Source: Lysobacteraceae bacterium (GTDB taxonomy: Bacteria > Pseudomonadota > Gammaproteobacteria > Xanthomonadales > Xanthomonadaceae). From it: a stretch of DNA of 5,719 nt. The stretch lies in NCBI GenBank assembly GCA_004173415.1, contig SEHC01000284.1, positions 1 to 5,719 of the forward strand. Direction: 5' to 3'. Below, in pieces: positions 1 through 5,719 of this stretch. Each line of letters opens with the position of its first letter. Position 1 is the first letter of the stretch. A program made the translations under genes and the position numbers. Below the pieces are notes generated by a model. It was not told the origin of the DNA. It worked only from the letters and a program-made list of their open reading frames with translations, and did no database searches.

Positions 1-789
1 GAACTGATCACGATGATGATCGGCGGCATGGCCCATATCGCCGGCGGCGTGCTGGCGGCCTACGTGGGCATGCTCGGCGGCGGCGATCCGGCCCAGCAGG
101 CGTTCTACGCCAAGCACCTGCTGGCCGCCTCGATCATGGCCGCGCCGGCAACCCTGGTGATCGCCAAGATCCTGATCCCCGAGACCGGCACCCCGCTGAC
201 CCGGGGCACGGTCAAAATGGAAGTGGAAAAGACCTCCAGCAACCTGATCGATGCCGCCGCGGCCGGCGCCGGCGACGGCTTGCGCCTGGCCCTGAACATC
301 GGCGCGATGCTGCTGGCCTTCATCGCCCTGATCGCACTGATCAACTGGCCGCTGACCTGGATCGGCGAACTCACCGGCTTGCAGGCGATGCTCGGCAGGC
401 CTACCGATCTTTCCCTGATCTTCGGCTACCTGCTGGCGCCGATCGCCTGGGTGATCGGCGTGCCGTGGCAGGACGCGACCACGGTCGGCTCGCTGATCGG
501 GCAGAAGGTGGTGATCAATGAATTCGTCGCCTACCTGCAGTTGGCCGACATCGTCAACGGCAAGGTCGCCGGCGTGTCGCTGTCGACCGAAGGCAAGCTG
601 ATCGCGACCTATGCGCTGTGCGGCTTCGCCAATTTCAGCTCGATCGCCATCCAGATCGGCGGCATCGGCGGACTGGCGCCCGAGCGCCGGTCCGACCTTG
701 CCCGCTTCGGCCTGCGCGCGGTGCTCGGCGGCACCATCGCCACCCTGATGACCGCGACCATCGCCGGCGTGTTGTCTCATTTTGGATAA
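1..789 (+). CDS. nupC: Concentrative nucleoside transporter (CNT/NupC family), C-terminal part
   Basis: The frame is open from base 1, so the start lies outside the window; 262 residues remain, ending at TAA 787-789. CNT proteins are inner-membrane symporters that bring nucleosides into the cell with Na+ or H+. The family signature is visible: the NEFVAY motif, preceded by GQKVVI, at 499-540, and CGFANFSSIAIQIGG at about 619-663. The latter is a conserved CNT segment near the nucleoside and cation site. Hydrophobic stretches at about 13-75, 118-177, 295-360, 412-470 and 700-780 fit membrane helices and re-entrant loops. The FAN segment reads like the Vibrio cholerae type, which is Na+-coupled, so Na+ coupling is an inference. 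The ribokinase-family gene follows immediately, suggesting nucleoside uptake and ribose salvage in one operon. The symbol nupC is used in the broad family sense; specificity cannot be read from this fragment. Confidence 0.93.
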   Translation, partial: ELITMMIGGMAHIAGGVLAAYVGMLGGGDPAQQAFYAKHLLAASIMAAPATLVIAKILIPETGTPLTRGTVKMEVEKTSSNLIDAAAAGAGDGLRLALNIGAMLLAFIALIALINWPLTWIGELTGLQAMLGRPTDLSLIFGYLLAPIAWVIGVPWQDATTVGSLIGQKVVINEFVAYLQLADIVNGKVAGVSLSTEGKLIATYALCGFANFSSIAIQIGGIGGLAPERRSDLARFGLRAVLGGTIATLMTATIAGVLSHFG

Positions 790-793
790 GCCC

Positions 794-1759
794 ATGGGTA
801 GCGCAGTGGTGGTGGGTTCCTTCAACGTCGACCATGTCTGGCATTGCGAGACGCTGCCGGCCGCCGGTGCGACCATCGCCGGCAGCTATGCGACCAGCGC
901 AGGCGGCAAAGGCTTCAACCAGGCGGTGGCCGCGTCGCGGGCGGGGGCCAGCACCCGCTTCCTGTGCGCGCTGGGCGACGACCCAGGCGGAGCCCTGGCA
1001 CGTTCGCTGGCTGCGGCCGACGGGATCGGGCTGGATGCGTTGCTGGCCGGCCAACCCACCGGCACCGCCGGCATCTACGTCGATGCGCGCGGCCGCAACA
1101 GCATCGTCGTCGGCGCTGGCGCCAATGCGGAACTGAGCGTGGATTTCGTGGCCGCGCACCAGGCCGCGATCAGTGGCGCGGACGTGCTGCTGGCGCAGTT
1201 GGAGTCGCCGGTCGACAGCATCATCGCCGCGCTCGGCCTGGCCCGCGCCGCCCGGGCCACCACCGTATTGAATCCGGCCCCGGCCAATGCGCCGACCAGC
1301 GGCGAACTACTGGCCCTGGCCGACCTGATCACACCCAACGAAACCGAGTTCGCGGCGCTGGTCTCGCGCCATATTGGCGGCCGTATCGAACCGGACGACG
1401 TGGCCATCAATGATGGCGCCAGCCTGCATGCCCTGTGCCGCGAACTGCTTGCGCATGGCAGCGTGGTGGTGACCCTGGGGTCGGCCGGGGTATTCGTGTC
1501 GCATCCCGACGACGCCCTGCGCGGCGACGCCAAGCCCTACTACCGGATGGCCGCCGAACCGGCCGAGGCGGTCGACAGCACCGGCGCCGGCGATGCCTTC
1601 AACGGCGCGCTGGCCGCTTCGCTGGCCGCCGACCGCAGCCTGGCCTTTTCCGAGCACGTGCGCTTCGCCAACCGTTATGCCGCGCTCTCCACCGAGCGCG
1701 CCGGCGCCGCGCCCTCGATGCCGCGGCTGGCCGAGGTCAACGCCCGCTTCATCGGCTGA
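794..1759 (+). CDS. rbsK: PfkB-family carbohydrate kinase, probably ribokinase
   Basis: This is a 321-residue cytoplasmic kinase, close to the usual ribokinase length of about 305-320. Ribokinase uses ATP to phosphorylate D-ribose to ribose 5-phosphate. The visible motifs, in order, are an N-terminal VVVGSFNVD strand, GGKGFNQAVA at 37-46 (PfkB signature 1), QLESP at 135-139, NPAPA at 160-164, TPNETE at 180-185, TLGSAGVF at 227-234, and DSTGAGDAFNGAL at 261-273. The last is PfkB signature 2, with Asp267 as the expected catalytic base. I chose ATG 794 because a weak GGA lies 7 bases upstream and the protein then begins at the first beta strand. A TTG at 782 would overlap the transporter stop but lacks a ribosome site. 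The close spacing to the nucleoside transporter implies co-transcription and use of nucleoside-derived ribose. Another pentose or nucleoside substrate within the PfkB family cannot be excluded. Confidence 0.9.
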   Translation: MGSAVVVGSFNVDHVWHCETLPAAGATIAGSYATSAGGKGFNQAVAASRAGASTRFLCALGDDPGGALARSLAAADGIGLDALLAGQPTGTAGIYVDARGRNSIVVGAGANAELSVDFVAAHQAAISGADVLLAQLESPVDSIIAALGLARAARATTVLNPAPANAPTSGELLALADLITPNETEFAALVSRHIGGRIEPDDVAINDGASLHALCRELLAHGSVVVTLGSAGVFVSHPDDALRGDAKPYYRMAAEPAEAVDSTGAGDAFNGALAASLAADRSLAFSEHVRFANRYAALSTERAGAAPSMPRLAEVNARFIG

Positions 1760-1816
1760 TCCAGCCGGCGCGGGGGGCCACGCCGCCACCCGCGCCCGGC
1801 AGCCGCCCGCGCGTCC

Positions 1817-1842
1817 CCAGTCCCGTCCCGGAAAGGGACTGG
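1817..1842. terminator. Hairpin between rbsK and dusB, possible terminator
   Basis: CCAGTCCC (1817-1824) and GGGACTGG (1835-1842) form a perfect 8-bp inverted repeat around a 10-base loop, 58 bases after the ribokinase stop. It could end the transporter-kinase transcript. No T-run follows, so it is not a classical intrinsic terminator; it could instead be an operator lying just upstream of the putative dusB -10 element. Confidence 0.35.
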
Positions 1843-1855
1843 CGCGCCAACGCAC

Positions 1856-1861
1856 TACAAT
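1856..1861 (+). promoter_or_regulatory. Putative -10 element of dusB (TACAAT)
   Basis: TACAAT matches five of six bases of the sigma-70 consensus TATAAT. Its last base is 7 bases before the A of the dusB ATG, so transcription would start at or next to the start codon. I see no good -35 box at the expected distance (around 1833-1838), and no Shine-Dalgarno sequence between this element and the ATG. Confidence 0.45.
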
Positions 1862-1867
1862 GCGGCG

Positions 1868-2700
1868 ATGCGGATCGGCCCTTACGACATCGACCCACCC
1901 CTGGTCCTGGCCCCGATGGCGGGGGTCACGGACAAGCCGTTCCGCCAGTTGTGCAAACAGCTGGGCGCCGGCTTGGCGGTCTCGGAAATGACCACCGGCG
2001 ATCCCCGCCTGTGGCAGACCCGCAAATCCCTGCAACGCATGGACCATGTCGGCGAACCAGCCCCGGTCAGCGTACAGATCGCCGGCACCGAGCCGCGGGT
2101 GCTGGCCGACGCAGCGCGCTACAACGTCGATCACGGCGCGCAGATCATCGACATCAACATGGGCTGCCCGGCGAAGAAGGTATGCAACGCGTGGGCGGGT
2201 TCGGCGCTGATGCGGGACGAGGCGCTGGTGGGGCGGATCCTTGAGGCGGTGGTCGCCGCGGTCGACGTGCCGGTGACCCTGAAGATCCGCACCGGCTGGG
2301 ATGCGCGGAATCGCAACGGCCTGCAGGTCGCGCGGATCGCCGAGGCGGCCGGCATCGCCGCCCTGGCCGTGCATGGACGCACCCGCGACCAGCAGTACAC
2401 CGGCGTGGCCGAATACGAGATGGTGGCGGCGATCAAGACGGCCTTGCGCATCCCGGTCATGGCCAACGGCGATGTGGATTCGCCGCACAAGGCCGCCTTC
2501 GTGCTGCAGGCCACCGGCGCCGACGCGGTGCTGGTCGGCCGCGCCGCGCAGGGCCGGCGGAACACAGCGAGGAACAGCGCGCGGCCTTCCGCGCAGTTGT
2601 CAACCGTGCCGAAACCGCCGACGAGCAGATGCGCCTGACCCGGGATTATTTCGACGCACTGGTTGCCGGCGTGGATCCCGGACTGTCGGCCGCGGCCTGA
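1868..2700 (+). pseudogene. dusB: tRNA-dihydrouridine synthase B, broken by internal deletion and frameshift
   Basis: Dus enzymes are FMN proteins that reduce uridines in the D-loop of tRNA to dihydrouridine using NADPH. The first 230 residues match DusB throughout: APMAGVTDKPFR at 15-26, VSEM near 38-41, INMGCPAKKV at 96-105 with the catalytic Cys100, LKIRTGW at 138-144, VHGRTR at 168-173, ANGD at 199-202, and the flavin phosphate loop GADAVLVGRAAQGR at 217-230. The start ATG 1868 gives the normal DusB N-terminus. After base 2557 the frame runs into unrelated residues and stops at 2638. The true C-terminal tail (AAFRAVVNRAETA onwards) is found in another frame from 2560 to the TGA at 2698-2700. 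Compared with E. coli DusB from memory, about 58 residues are missing, including PWIFRE and the RIARKH segment of the helical tRNA-binding domain. The 256-residue product would lack this domain and is probably inactive. Confidence 0.85.
2552..2560 (+). other. Deletion junction inside dusB
   Basis: The intact upstream frame reads Gly-Arg at 2552-2557. The C-terminal frame can be followed back to Glu at 2560, so the break lies within the GC-rich sequence GGCCGGCGG. The frame offset requires a deletion of 3n+1 bases, and the family alignment from memory suggests about 170-180. Intact homologues have Gly-Arg-Pro-Trp on the left, and probably Arg-Pro just before the tail on the right. A shared CCGGCC-like sequence may therefore have mediated the deletion; this is inference. 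Confidence 0.6.
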
Positions 2701-2771
2701 ACTCCGCGCGCCGGCCCGCGCCGGCTGCGTGCCCGCAGGCGCCCCACCCTGCGCATTACCGGAGATGTGCG

Positions 2772-3605
2772 ATGAGCGAAACTCCCGGCACCAGCGAATT
2801 CCCGTACCTGCACGGCTTCTCGGAAATCGAGCAGGCACGCCTGGTCAAACAGGCGCAGATCGCCGAGACCACGATCTTCCACGACATCGACTACAGCGGC
2901 GCGCAGCGGCTGCTGGAAGTGGGCAGCGGCGTGGGCGCGCAGACCGAGATCCTGCTGCGTCGCTTCCCGCAACTGCATGCGACCTGCGTGGACCTCAGCC
3001 AGGCCCAGCTGCAGGCTGCCGGCCGCCGGCTTGGCGCGATGCCGTGGCTGCGGGACCGCTACCTGCTGCAGCAGGCCGACGCCACCGATCTGCCGTTCGG
3101 CCCGCGCAGCTTCGATGCCGCCTTCCTGTGCTGGGTGCTGGAACACGTGCCCTCGCCGGCCCGCGTGCTGAGCGAAGTGCGCCGCGTGCTCTCGCCCGGC
3201 TCGCCGGTGTACCTGACCGAGGTCATGAACGCCTCGTTCCTGCTCGACCCGTATTCCCCGAACGTGTGGCGCTACTGGATGGCCTTCAACGACTTCCAGA
3301 TCGAAAGCGGCGGCGATCCGTTCATCGGCGCCAAGCTCGGCAACCTGCTGCTCGCCGGCGGTTTCCGCGACGTCAGCACGCGGATCAAGACCTTCCACCT
3401 GGACAATCGCGAGCCCGCGCGACGCAAGGCCATGATCGGCTTCTGGCAGGAACTGCTGCTCTCTGCCGCCGACCAGCTGCTCGAAGCGGGCAAGGTCGGC
3501 AACGAAGTGGTCGAAGGCGTGCGCCGGGAAATGCACCAGGTGCAGAACGATCCCGACGCGGTGTTCTTCTATTCCTTCGTCCAGGCCCGCGCGATCGTCT
3601 ACTGA
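2772..3605 (+). CDS. Class I SAM-dependent methyltransferase, substrate unknown
   Basis: This 277-residue, probably cytoplasmic protein has a Rossmann-type methyltransferase domain at about residues 43-150. Motif I is LLEVGSGVG (47-55), which binds SAM. The acidic end of strand 2 is VDLS (73-76). QADATDLPF (101-109) is the adenine-contacting motif, and FDAAFLCWVLEHV (114-126) is the post-II/motif IV region. LTEV (148-151) is on the next strand. The N-terminal segment YLHGFS..EQARL.KQA (12-29) recurs, as I remember, in a family of uncharacterised bacterial methyltransferases. The C-terminal 120 residues are rich in aromatics and probably form the acceptor-binding part. I chose ATG 2772 because GGAG at 2761-2764 stands 7 bases upstream; the longer open frame upstream is only overlap with dusB. 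It lies 71 bases after the dusB tail on the same strand, so it may share its transcript. The acceptor, whether small molecule, lipid or protein, cannot be told. Confidence 0.88.
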   Translation: MSETPGTSEFPYLHGFSEIEQARLVKQAQIAETTIFHDIDYSGAQRLLEVGSGVGAQTEILLRRFPQLHATCVDLSQAQLQAAGRRLGAMPWLRDRYLLQQADATDLPFGPRSFDAAFLCWVLEHVPSPARVLSEVRRVLSPGSPVYLTEVMNASFLLDPYSPNVWRYWMAFNDFQIESGGDPFIGAKLGNLLLAGGFRDVSTRIKTFHLDNREPARRKAMIGFWQELLLSAADQLLEAGKVGNEVVEGVRREMHQVQNDPDAVFFYSFVQARAIVY

Positions 3606-3612
3606 CCGACGG

Positions 3613-3641
3613 AGCCCGCAACGTTTCCTTTACCTGCGGCT
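3613..3641 (+). terminator. Weak terminator-like hairpin after the methyltransferase
   Basis: AGCCCGCA (3613-3620) pairs with TGCGGCT (3635-3641) through seven base pairs with one bulged C and a 14-base loop. It starts 8 bases after the methyltransferase stop and is followed by the moderately T-rich TTGCCTTGATT. The position suits a terminator, but the stem is imperfect and the T-run is broken. Confidence 0.3.
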
Positions 3642-3855
3642 TTGCCTTGATTGTCGGTTGGGATGCGTCATCGGTCACGATGCTTTCCGGCACTCGTTTC
3701 GGAACGACCGCGAGCGCAAGGTGGGCGTGTCGGCGGAACCGCGCCGGCATCCACAAGCCCAAGGGTGCAATTCCCCCTCCTCCCCACGGAATGCATACCC
3801 GGCCGCAATGCCGCCGCAACCCCTTCCACGGATGGACCCAATCCAGGAGAGCGTC
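3642..3855. other. Intergenic stretch before the secreted protein gene
   Basis: These 214 bases hold no gene I can support. The frame of the downstream secreted protein stays open upward through most of the stretch, to a TTG at 3658. That extension lacks a ribosome site, would bury the signal peptide, and has unconvincing composition. I found no clear -35/-10 pair. A small TCGTT/AACGA inverted repeat (3695-3708) and C-rich runs near 3771-3786 are the only visible structure. The promoter of the next gene is presumably here. Confidence 0.4.
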
Positions 3856-4224
3856 ATGAGAACCAACATGCTGGCACTGACCCTGCTCGCCGCCGTCGCC
3901 GCGCCGGCTTTCGCGCAGGATTCCACCGTCACACTGCCGAGCGTCCCGGCCGTTTCGTTCGACGAGCAGATCACCGTCAGGCAACTGGCCGACGAAACCG
4001 GCCTGACTCCGCAACGCGTGCGCATGGTGGTCGGGCCGCGCAGCGGCTATGGCGAATACCGCATCACCTACAACCGCGCCGAAAAACAGTTCCGCAACGC
4101 GCTGGGCGAAGAGCGTTACAACGACCTGATGGCCGGGCGCAGGATCGAGCTCTACAACCAGGACACCACCCGGGTAGCCAGCCGGAAGGCCGGGCCCGCG
4201 AACGAACTCGCCAGTGCGCCGTGA
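3856..4224 (+). CDS. Small secreted or periplasmic protein of unknown function
   Basis: The gene encodes 122 residues. The start ATG 3856 is well supported: AGGAGA at 3845-3850 sits 5 bases upstream, and the product then begins with a textbook Sec signal peptide. This has Met-Arg, a hydrophobic core of Leu and Ala at residues 5-16, and an Ala-Phe-Ala site, so cleavage is expected after Ala20 before Gln-Asp. The mature part is about 102 residues, hydrophilic, without Cys or membrane segments. It has a central region with GPRSGYGEYRITYNRAEKQF (60-79), then ERYNDLMAGRRIELYNQ at about 85-101, and an Ala/Pro-rich end. I recognise no characterised domain; it resembles the lineage-specific exported proteins common in Xanthomonadaceae. 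It is convergent with the downstream hydrolase gene. That it is a real gene is fairly sure; its function is unknown. Confidence 0.8.
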   Translation: MRTNMLALTLLAAVAAPAFAQDSTVTLPSVPAVSFDEQITVRQLADETGLTPQRVRMVVGPRSGYGEYRITYNRAEKQFRNALGEERYNDLMAGRRIELYNQDTTRVASRKAGPANELASAP

Positions 4225-4238
4225 ACATGCCTGCCACC

Positions 4239-4267
4239 GCCCCGCCGATTTTCAGCACAGGCGGGGC
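4239..4267. terminator. Hairpin between convergent genes, possible terminator
   Basis: GCCCCGCC (4239-4246) and GGCGGGGC (4260-4267) make a perfect 8-bp GC stem with a 13-base loop. It lies 14 bases after the secreted protein stop and 16 bases past the end of the opposite hydrolase gene, so it could serve both transcripts. Neither side has a clear T-run, which lowers confidence in factor-independent termination. Confidence 0.5.
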
Positions 4268-4283
4268 TCGCTGGCTCGCATGA

Positions 4284-5408
4284 TCAGCACCGGGCTGCGG
4301 TCGGGGACAGGGTAGGCGTCGCCGCTGGCCTGCAGGCCAGCGCGGGCGCTGCGGTGCCTGGCGCATGGCCGGCCGTGTCCACCTGCGCCGGATTCCATAT
4401 CCTGCGCCACAACTCGCCCAGCGCATCGCGCCAGCCACCGGACGCCACCGGCGGCCGATAGGCTGACCGCAACTGGCGCGGCGGGATGGCGAGCCAGCGC
4501 GCGCCGTGGCGGGTGGCGACGGCGAAACTGAAGGCGTAGTCGGGTTCAAGCCCCATCCGCAGGTCGCTCAGCACCAGCGTGCCCTGCTCCACCCGTGCGC
4601 GCATGAAGCCACGGTTGAACCAACCCAGGCGCCGCACCGAGCGGAGCCCACGCGCCTCGGCCAGCGCCTGCACGTTGGAACGATAGCCCCGGAATTCCAT
4701 GGGGCCCCGATCGGCCGCCAGCGAACGATCGCCGATCACATAGCCATCGGGCGTCATCGCCACCACGCGCCACAGCAGGGTGTTGAGCGGCATCGGCACC
4801 GAGAAGCGCGGCGCCTGGTCCAGCCCGATCGCCGCCAGCGCACGATCGGCCTCGCGCTCGACCAGGCCCTTGGCCAGCAGCGACCAGCCCAGGTATGCGC
4901 TGCTCAACGCCAGCCCGGCGACCAGTGCGTGCTGGGCCAGCCGTGCACCCCGCGCGAACCAGGCGACGATGCAGGCCAGCAGCAGCCAGACCGTGTACAG
5001 CGGGTCGATGATGAACACGCTGGACCACATCACCGGCGGCATCGGCAATGGCCACAGCAGCTGGGTGCCGTACACGGTGAAGGCATCGAGCAGCGGATGG
5101 GTGAACAGCGCCAGCTGGATCGCCCAGAACCAGCGCCCCGGCGCTTCGGCCACGCGCCGGCCGCGACGCTTGAACAGCCACCATAGCAGCCAGCCCACCA
5201 GCGGCAGCACGAACAGGGAATGGCTCAGGCTCCGGTGCAGGGTCATCAACGACACCGGATCGTCGGTGAGCAGCATCAAGGGCAGTGAATCGAGGTCGGG
5301 CAAGGTGCCCAGGACCGCGCCGGCGAGAAGTGCGGCACGCCGGTGCCCGGACGGGGCGATGGCGGCGGCGACCGCGCCGCCGAGGACGATCTGGGAAAGG
5401 GAATCCAT
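4284..5408 (-). CDS. Membrane-bound metal-dependent hydrolase, YdjM/YfhP (DUF457) family
   Basis: The product has 374 residues. It opens with MDSLSQIVLGGAV, typical of DUF457 proteins, and shows the family's putative metal ligands: PDLD at 37-40, HRSLSHS at 58-64, HPLLDAF at 104-110 followed by TVYGTQLLWP, and IIDPLYT near 133-139. Hydrophobic segments at about 5-18, 25-47, 64-80, 94-120, 127-150 and 160-180 indicate an inner-membrane N-terminal half. Residues from about 185 to 340 are soluble-looking, as in the longer YfhP-like members, while E. coli YdjM (about 196 residues) lacks this part. The last 30 residues are low-complexity Ala/Pro/Thr. The substrate is unknown; YdjM belongs to the LexA regulon in E. 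coli, but I see no LexA box here. The start at 5408 fits the conserved N-terminus, although no clear ribosome site precedes it. It is divergent from metK. Confidence 0.85.
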   Translation of the reverse strand: MDSLSQIVLGGAVAAAIAPSGHRRAALLAGAVLGTLPDLDSLPLMLLTDDPVSLMTLHRSLSHSLFVLPLVGWLLWWLFKRRGRRVAEAPGRWFWAIQLALFTHPLLDAFTVYGTQLLWPLPMPPVMWSSVFIIDPLYTVWLLLACIVAWFARGARLAQHALVAGLALSSAYLGWSLLAKGLVEREADRALAAIGLDQAPRFSVPMPLNTLLWRVVAMTPDGYVIGDRSLAADRGPMEFRGYRSNVQALAEARGLRSVRRLGWFNRGFMRARVEQGTLVLSDLRMGLEPDYAFSFAVATRHGARWLAIPPRQLRSAYRPPVASGGWRDALGELWRRIWNPAQVDTAGHAPGTAAPALACRPAATPTLSPTAARC

Positions 5409-5414
5409 GCCGTC

Positions 5415-5420
5415 ATGCTA
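5415..5420 (-). promoter_or_regulatory. Possible -10 element of the hydrolase gene (TAGCAT)
   Basis: On the - strand TAGCAT matches four of six bases of the -10 consensus and ends 7 bases before the ATG of the hydrolase gene. A CTGGGA 17 bases further upstream (5438-5443) is a poor -35 match. The weak match and lack of a ribosome site make this tentative. Confidence 0.25.
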
Positions 5421-5441
5421 GCAAGCGTCCCCGGGTATCCC

Positions 5442-5479
5442 AGTGCGGCCGCGGCCATTGAATCCGCCGCGGCCGCACT
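5442..5479. repeat. Perfect 14-bp inverted repeat, REP-like palindrome
   Basis: AGTGCGGCCGCGGC (5442-5455) and GCCGCGGCCGCACT (5466-5479) are exact reverse complements around a 10-base loop, CATTGAATCC. Each arm contains the smaller palindromes GCGGCCGC and CCGCGG. On the - strand the element begins with GTAG (5481-5478), the header tetranucleotide known from REP/SMAG elements in Stenotrophomonas and relatives. It lies between two divergent genes, 33 bases upstream of the hydrolase start, where a terminator is not expected. It could be a REP element, a protein-binding operator, or a leader hairpin of the hydrolase mRNA. The stem is longer than a typical SMAG stem, so the REP assignment is uncertain. 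Confidence 0.6.
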
Positions 5480-5614
5480 ACGAGCCGATGCGCACACTGC
5501 GGCGGCAGGAACAGCCATTGGCCCAACCCCGGCTCCGAATCAGGGGCGCCAGCGCCTGCCTTAACGCCATTGCCCAGCCGGACCCGGCACAATGCACGCT
5601 CGACCCGGGGCGTG

Positions 5615-5620
5615 TATCAT
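5615..5620 (+). promoter_or_regulatory. Putative -10 element of metK (TATCAT)
   Basis: TATCAT matches five of six bases of the -10 consensus and stands 41 bases before the metK ATG, predicting a leader of about 35 bases. No good -35 is visible at 17 bases upstream, where the sequence reads ATGCAC (two or three matches). The short leader leaves little room for a SAM-sensing riboswitch, and I recognise none. Confidence 0.4.
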
Positions 5621-5661
5621 GCGCACCCATCTTTTCATCTCGATCAAGGGATATAAGCCGA

Positions 5662-5719
5662 ATGTCCAACTACCTCTTCACCTCCGAATCGGTCTCCGAA
5701 GGCCATCCGGACAAGGTCG
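5662..5719 (+). CDS. metK: S-adenosylmethionine synthetase, N-terminal fragment
   Basis: Only the first 19 codons are in the window, reading MSNYLFTSESVSEGHPDKV before the right edge. This is the highly conserved MetK N-terminus; the SESVSEGHPDK segment includes the His and Asp used in ATP and Mg2+ binding. MetK joins methionine and ATP to make S-adenosylmethionine, the methyl donor for methyltransferases such as the one at 2772-3605. The start is supported by AAGGGA at 5646-5651, 10 bases upstream of the ATG, which is a slightly long but usable spacing. It is divergent from the hydrolase gene. Confidence 0.95.
   Translation, partial: MSNYLFTSESVSEGHPDKV

Noticed and set aside
782..793. TTG start for ribokinase overlapping the transporter stop
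   Set aside because: No ribosome site precedes it, and it adds only four residues before an ATG that has a GGA at suitable spacing.
635..1159. Long open frame on the - strand over the transporter-kinase border
   Set aside because: It is an Arg/Gly-rich shadow of two well-supported + strand genes, as expected in GC-rich DNA; no motif or ribosome site supports it.
1307..2488. 393-codon open frame on the - strand across rbsK and dusB
   Set aside because: It lies antisense to strongly motif-bearing genes, and its composition (Arg, His, Gly, Asp) is typical of a reverse-frame artefact.
2707..2738. Repeated CGCGCCGGC (2707-2715, 2717-2725) and a 5-bp CTGCG/CGCAG hairpin (2725-2738) after dusB
   Set aside because: Short GC-rich repeats like these are expected by chance at this base composition; no T-run or other signal makes them a terminator.
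2301..2771. In-frame N-terminal extension of the methyltransferase into dusB
   Set aside because: The extension is an out-of-frame reading of dusB; GGAG before ATG 2772 and the family-like N-terminus mark the real start.
5652..5657. TATAAG as a metK -10 box
   Set aside because: It lies only 4 bases before the metK ATG, so transcription would begin inside the gene and omit the AAGGGA ribosome site.
5621..5661. SAM riboswitch in the metK leader
   Set aside because: The predicted leader is about 35 bases, and I see no paired helices or pseudoknot pattern matching known SAM or SAH riboswitch classes.

Overview
The window is GC-rich gammaproteobacterial chromosome. The codon use, the gene content and the resemblance of the proteins to remembered homologues point to the Xanthomonadaceae (Xanthomonas, Lysobacter, Luteimonas or Pseudoxanthomonas type). 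I see no phage, IS, CRISPR, tRNA or rRNA signature. It is mostly ordinary housekeeping sequence with one broken gene and one striking palindrome.

Layout. Positions 1-789 hold the C-terminal part of a concentrative (CNT/NupC-type) nucleoside transporter on the + strand. A ribokinase-family sugar kinase (794-1759) follows almost without a gap. Together they look like part of a nucleoside uptake and ribose salvage operon whose start lies left of the window. After a short spacer with an 8-bp hairpin comes dusB (1868-2700). It encodes a tRNA-dihydrouridine synthase whose flavin barrel is intact up to residue 230. About 58 codons are then missing, and the remaining C-terminal tail is in another frame, so dusB appears to be a deletion and frameshift pseudogene unless the assembly is wrong. 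A class I SAM-dependent methyltransferase of unknown substrate (2772-3605) and a small secreted protein of unknown function (3856-4224) follow on the same strand.

On the - strand, 4284-5408 encodes a membrane-bound metal-dependent hydrolase of the YdjM/YfhP (DUF457) type, convergent with the secreted protein. The divergent gap 5409-5661 carries a perfect 14-bp inverted repeat and a likely promoter for metK (S-adenosylmethionine synthetase). The metK reading frame starts at 5662 and runs off the right edge.

Functional links are modest. The transporter and kinase plausibly cooperate in nucleoside catabolism. The methyltransferase consumes the SAM made by MetK, but nothing in the sequence shows a regulatory link between them. 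I found no convincing evidence of a new multi-gene system. The observations most worth checking are the dusB lesion, the palindrome between the hydrolase and metK, and two start codons placed exactly where a leaderless transcript would begin.
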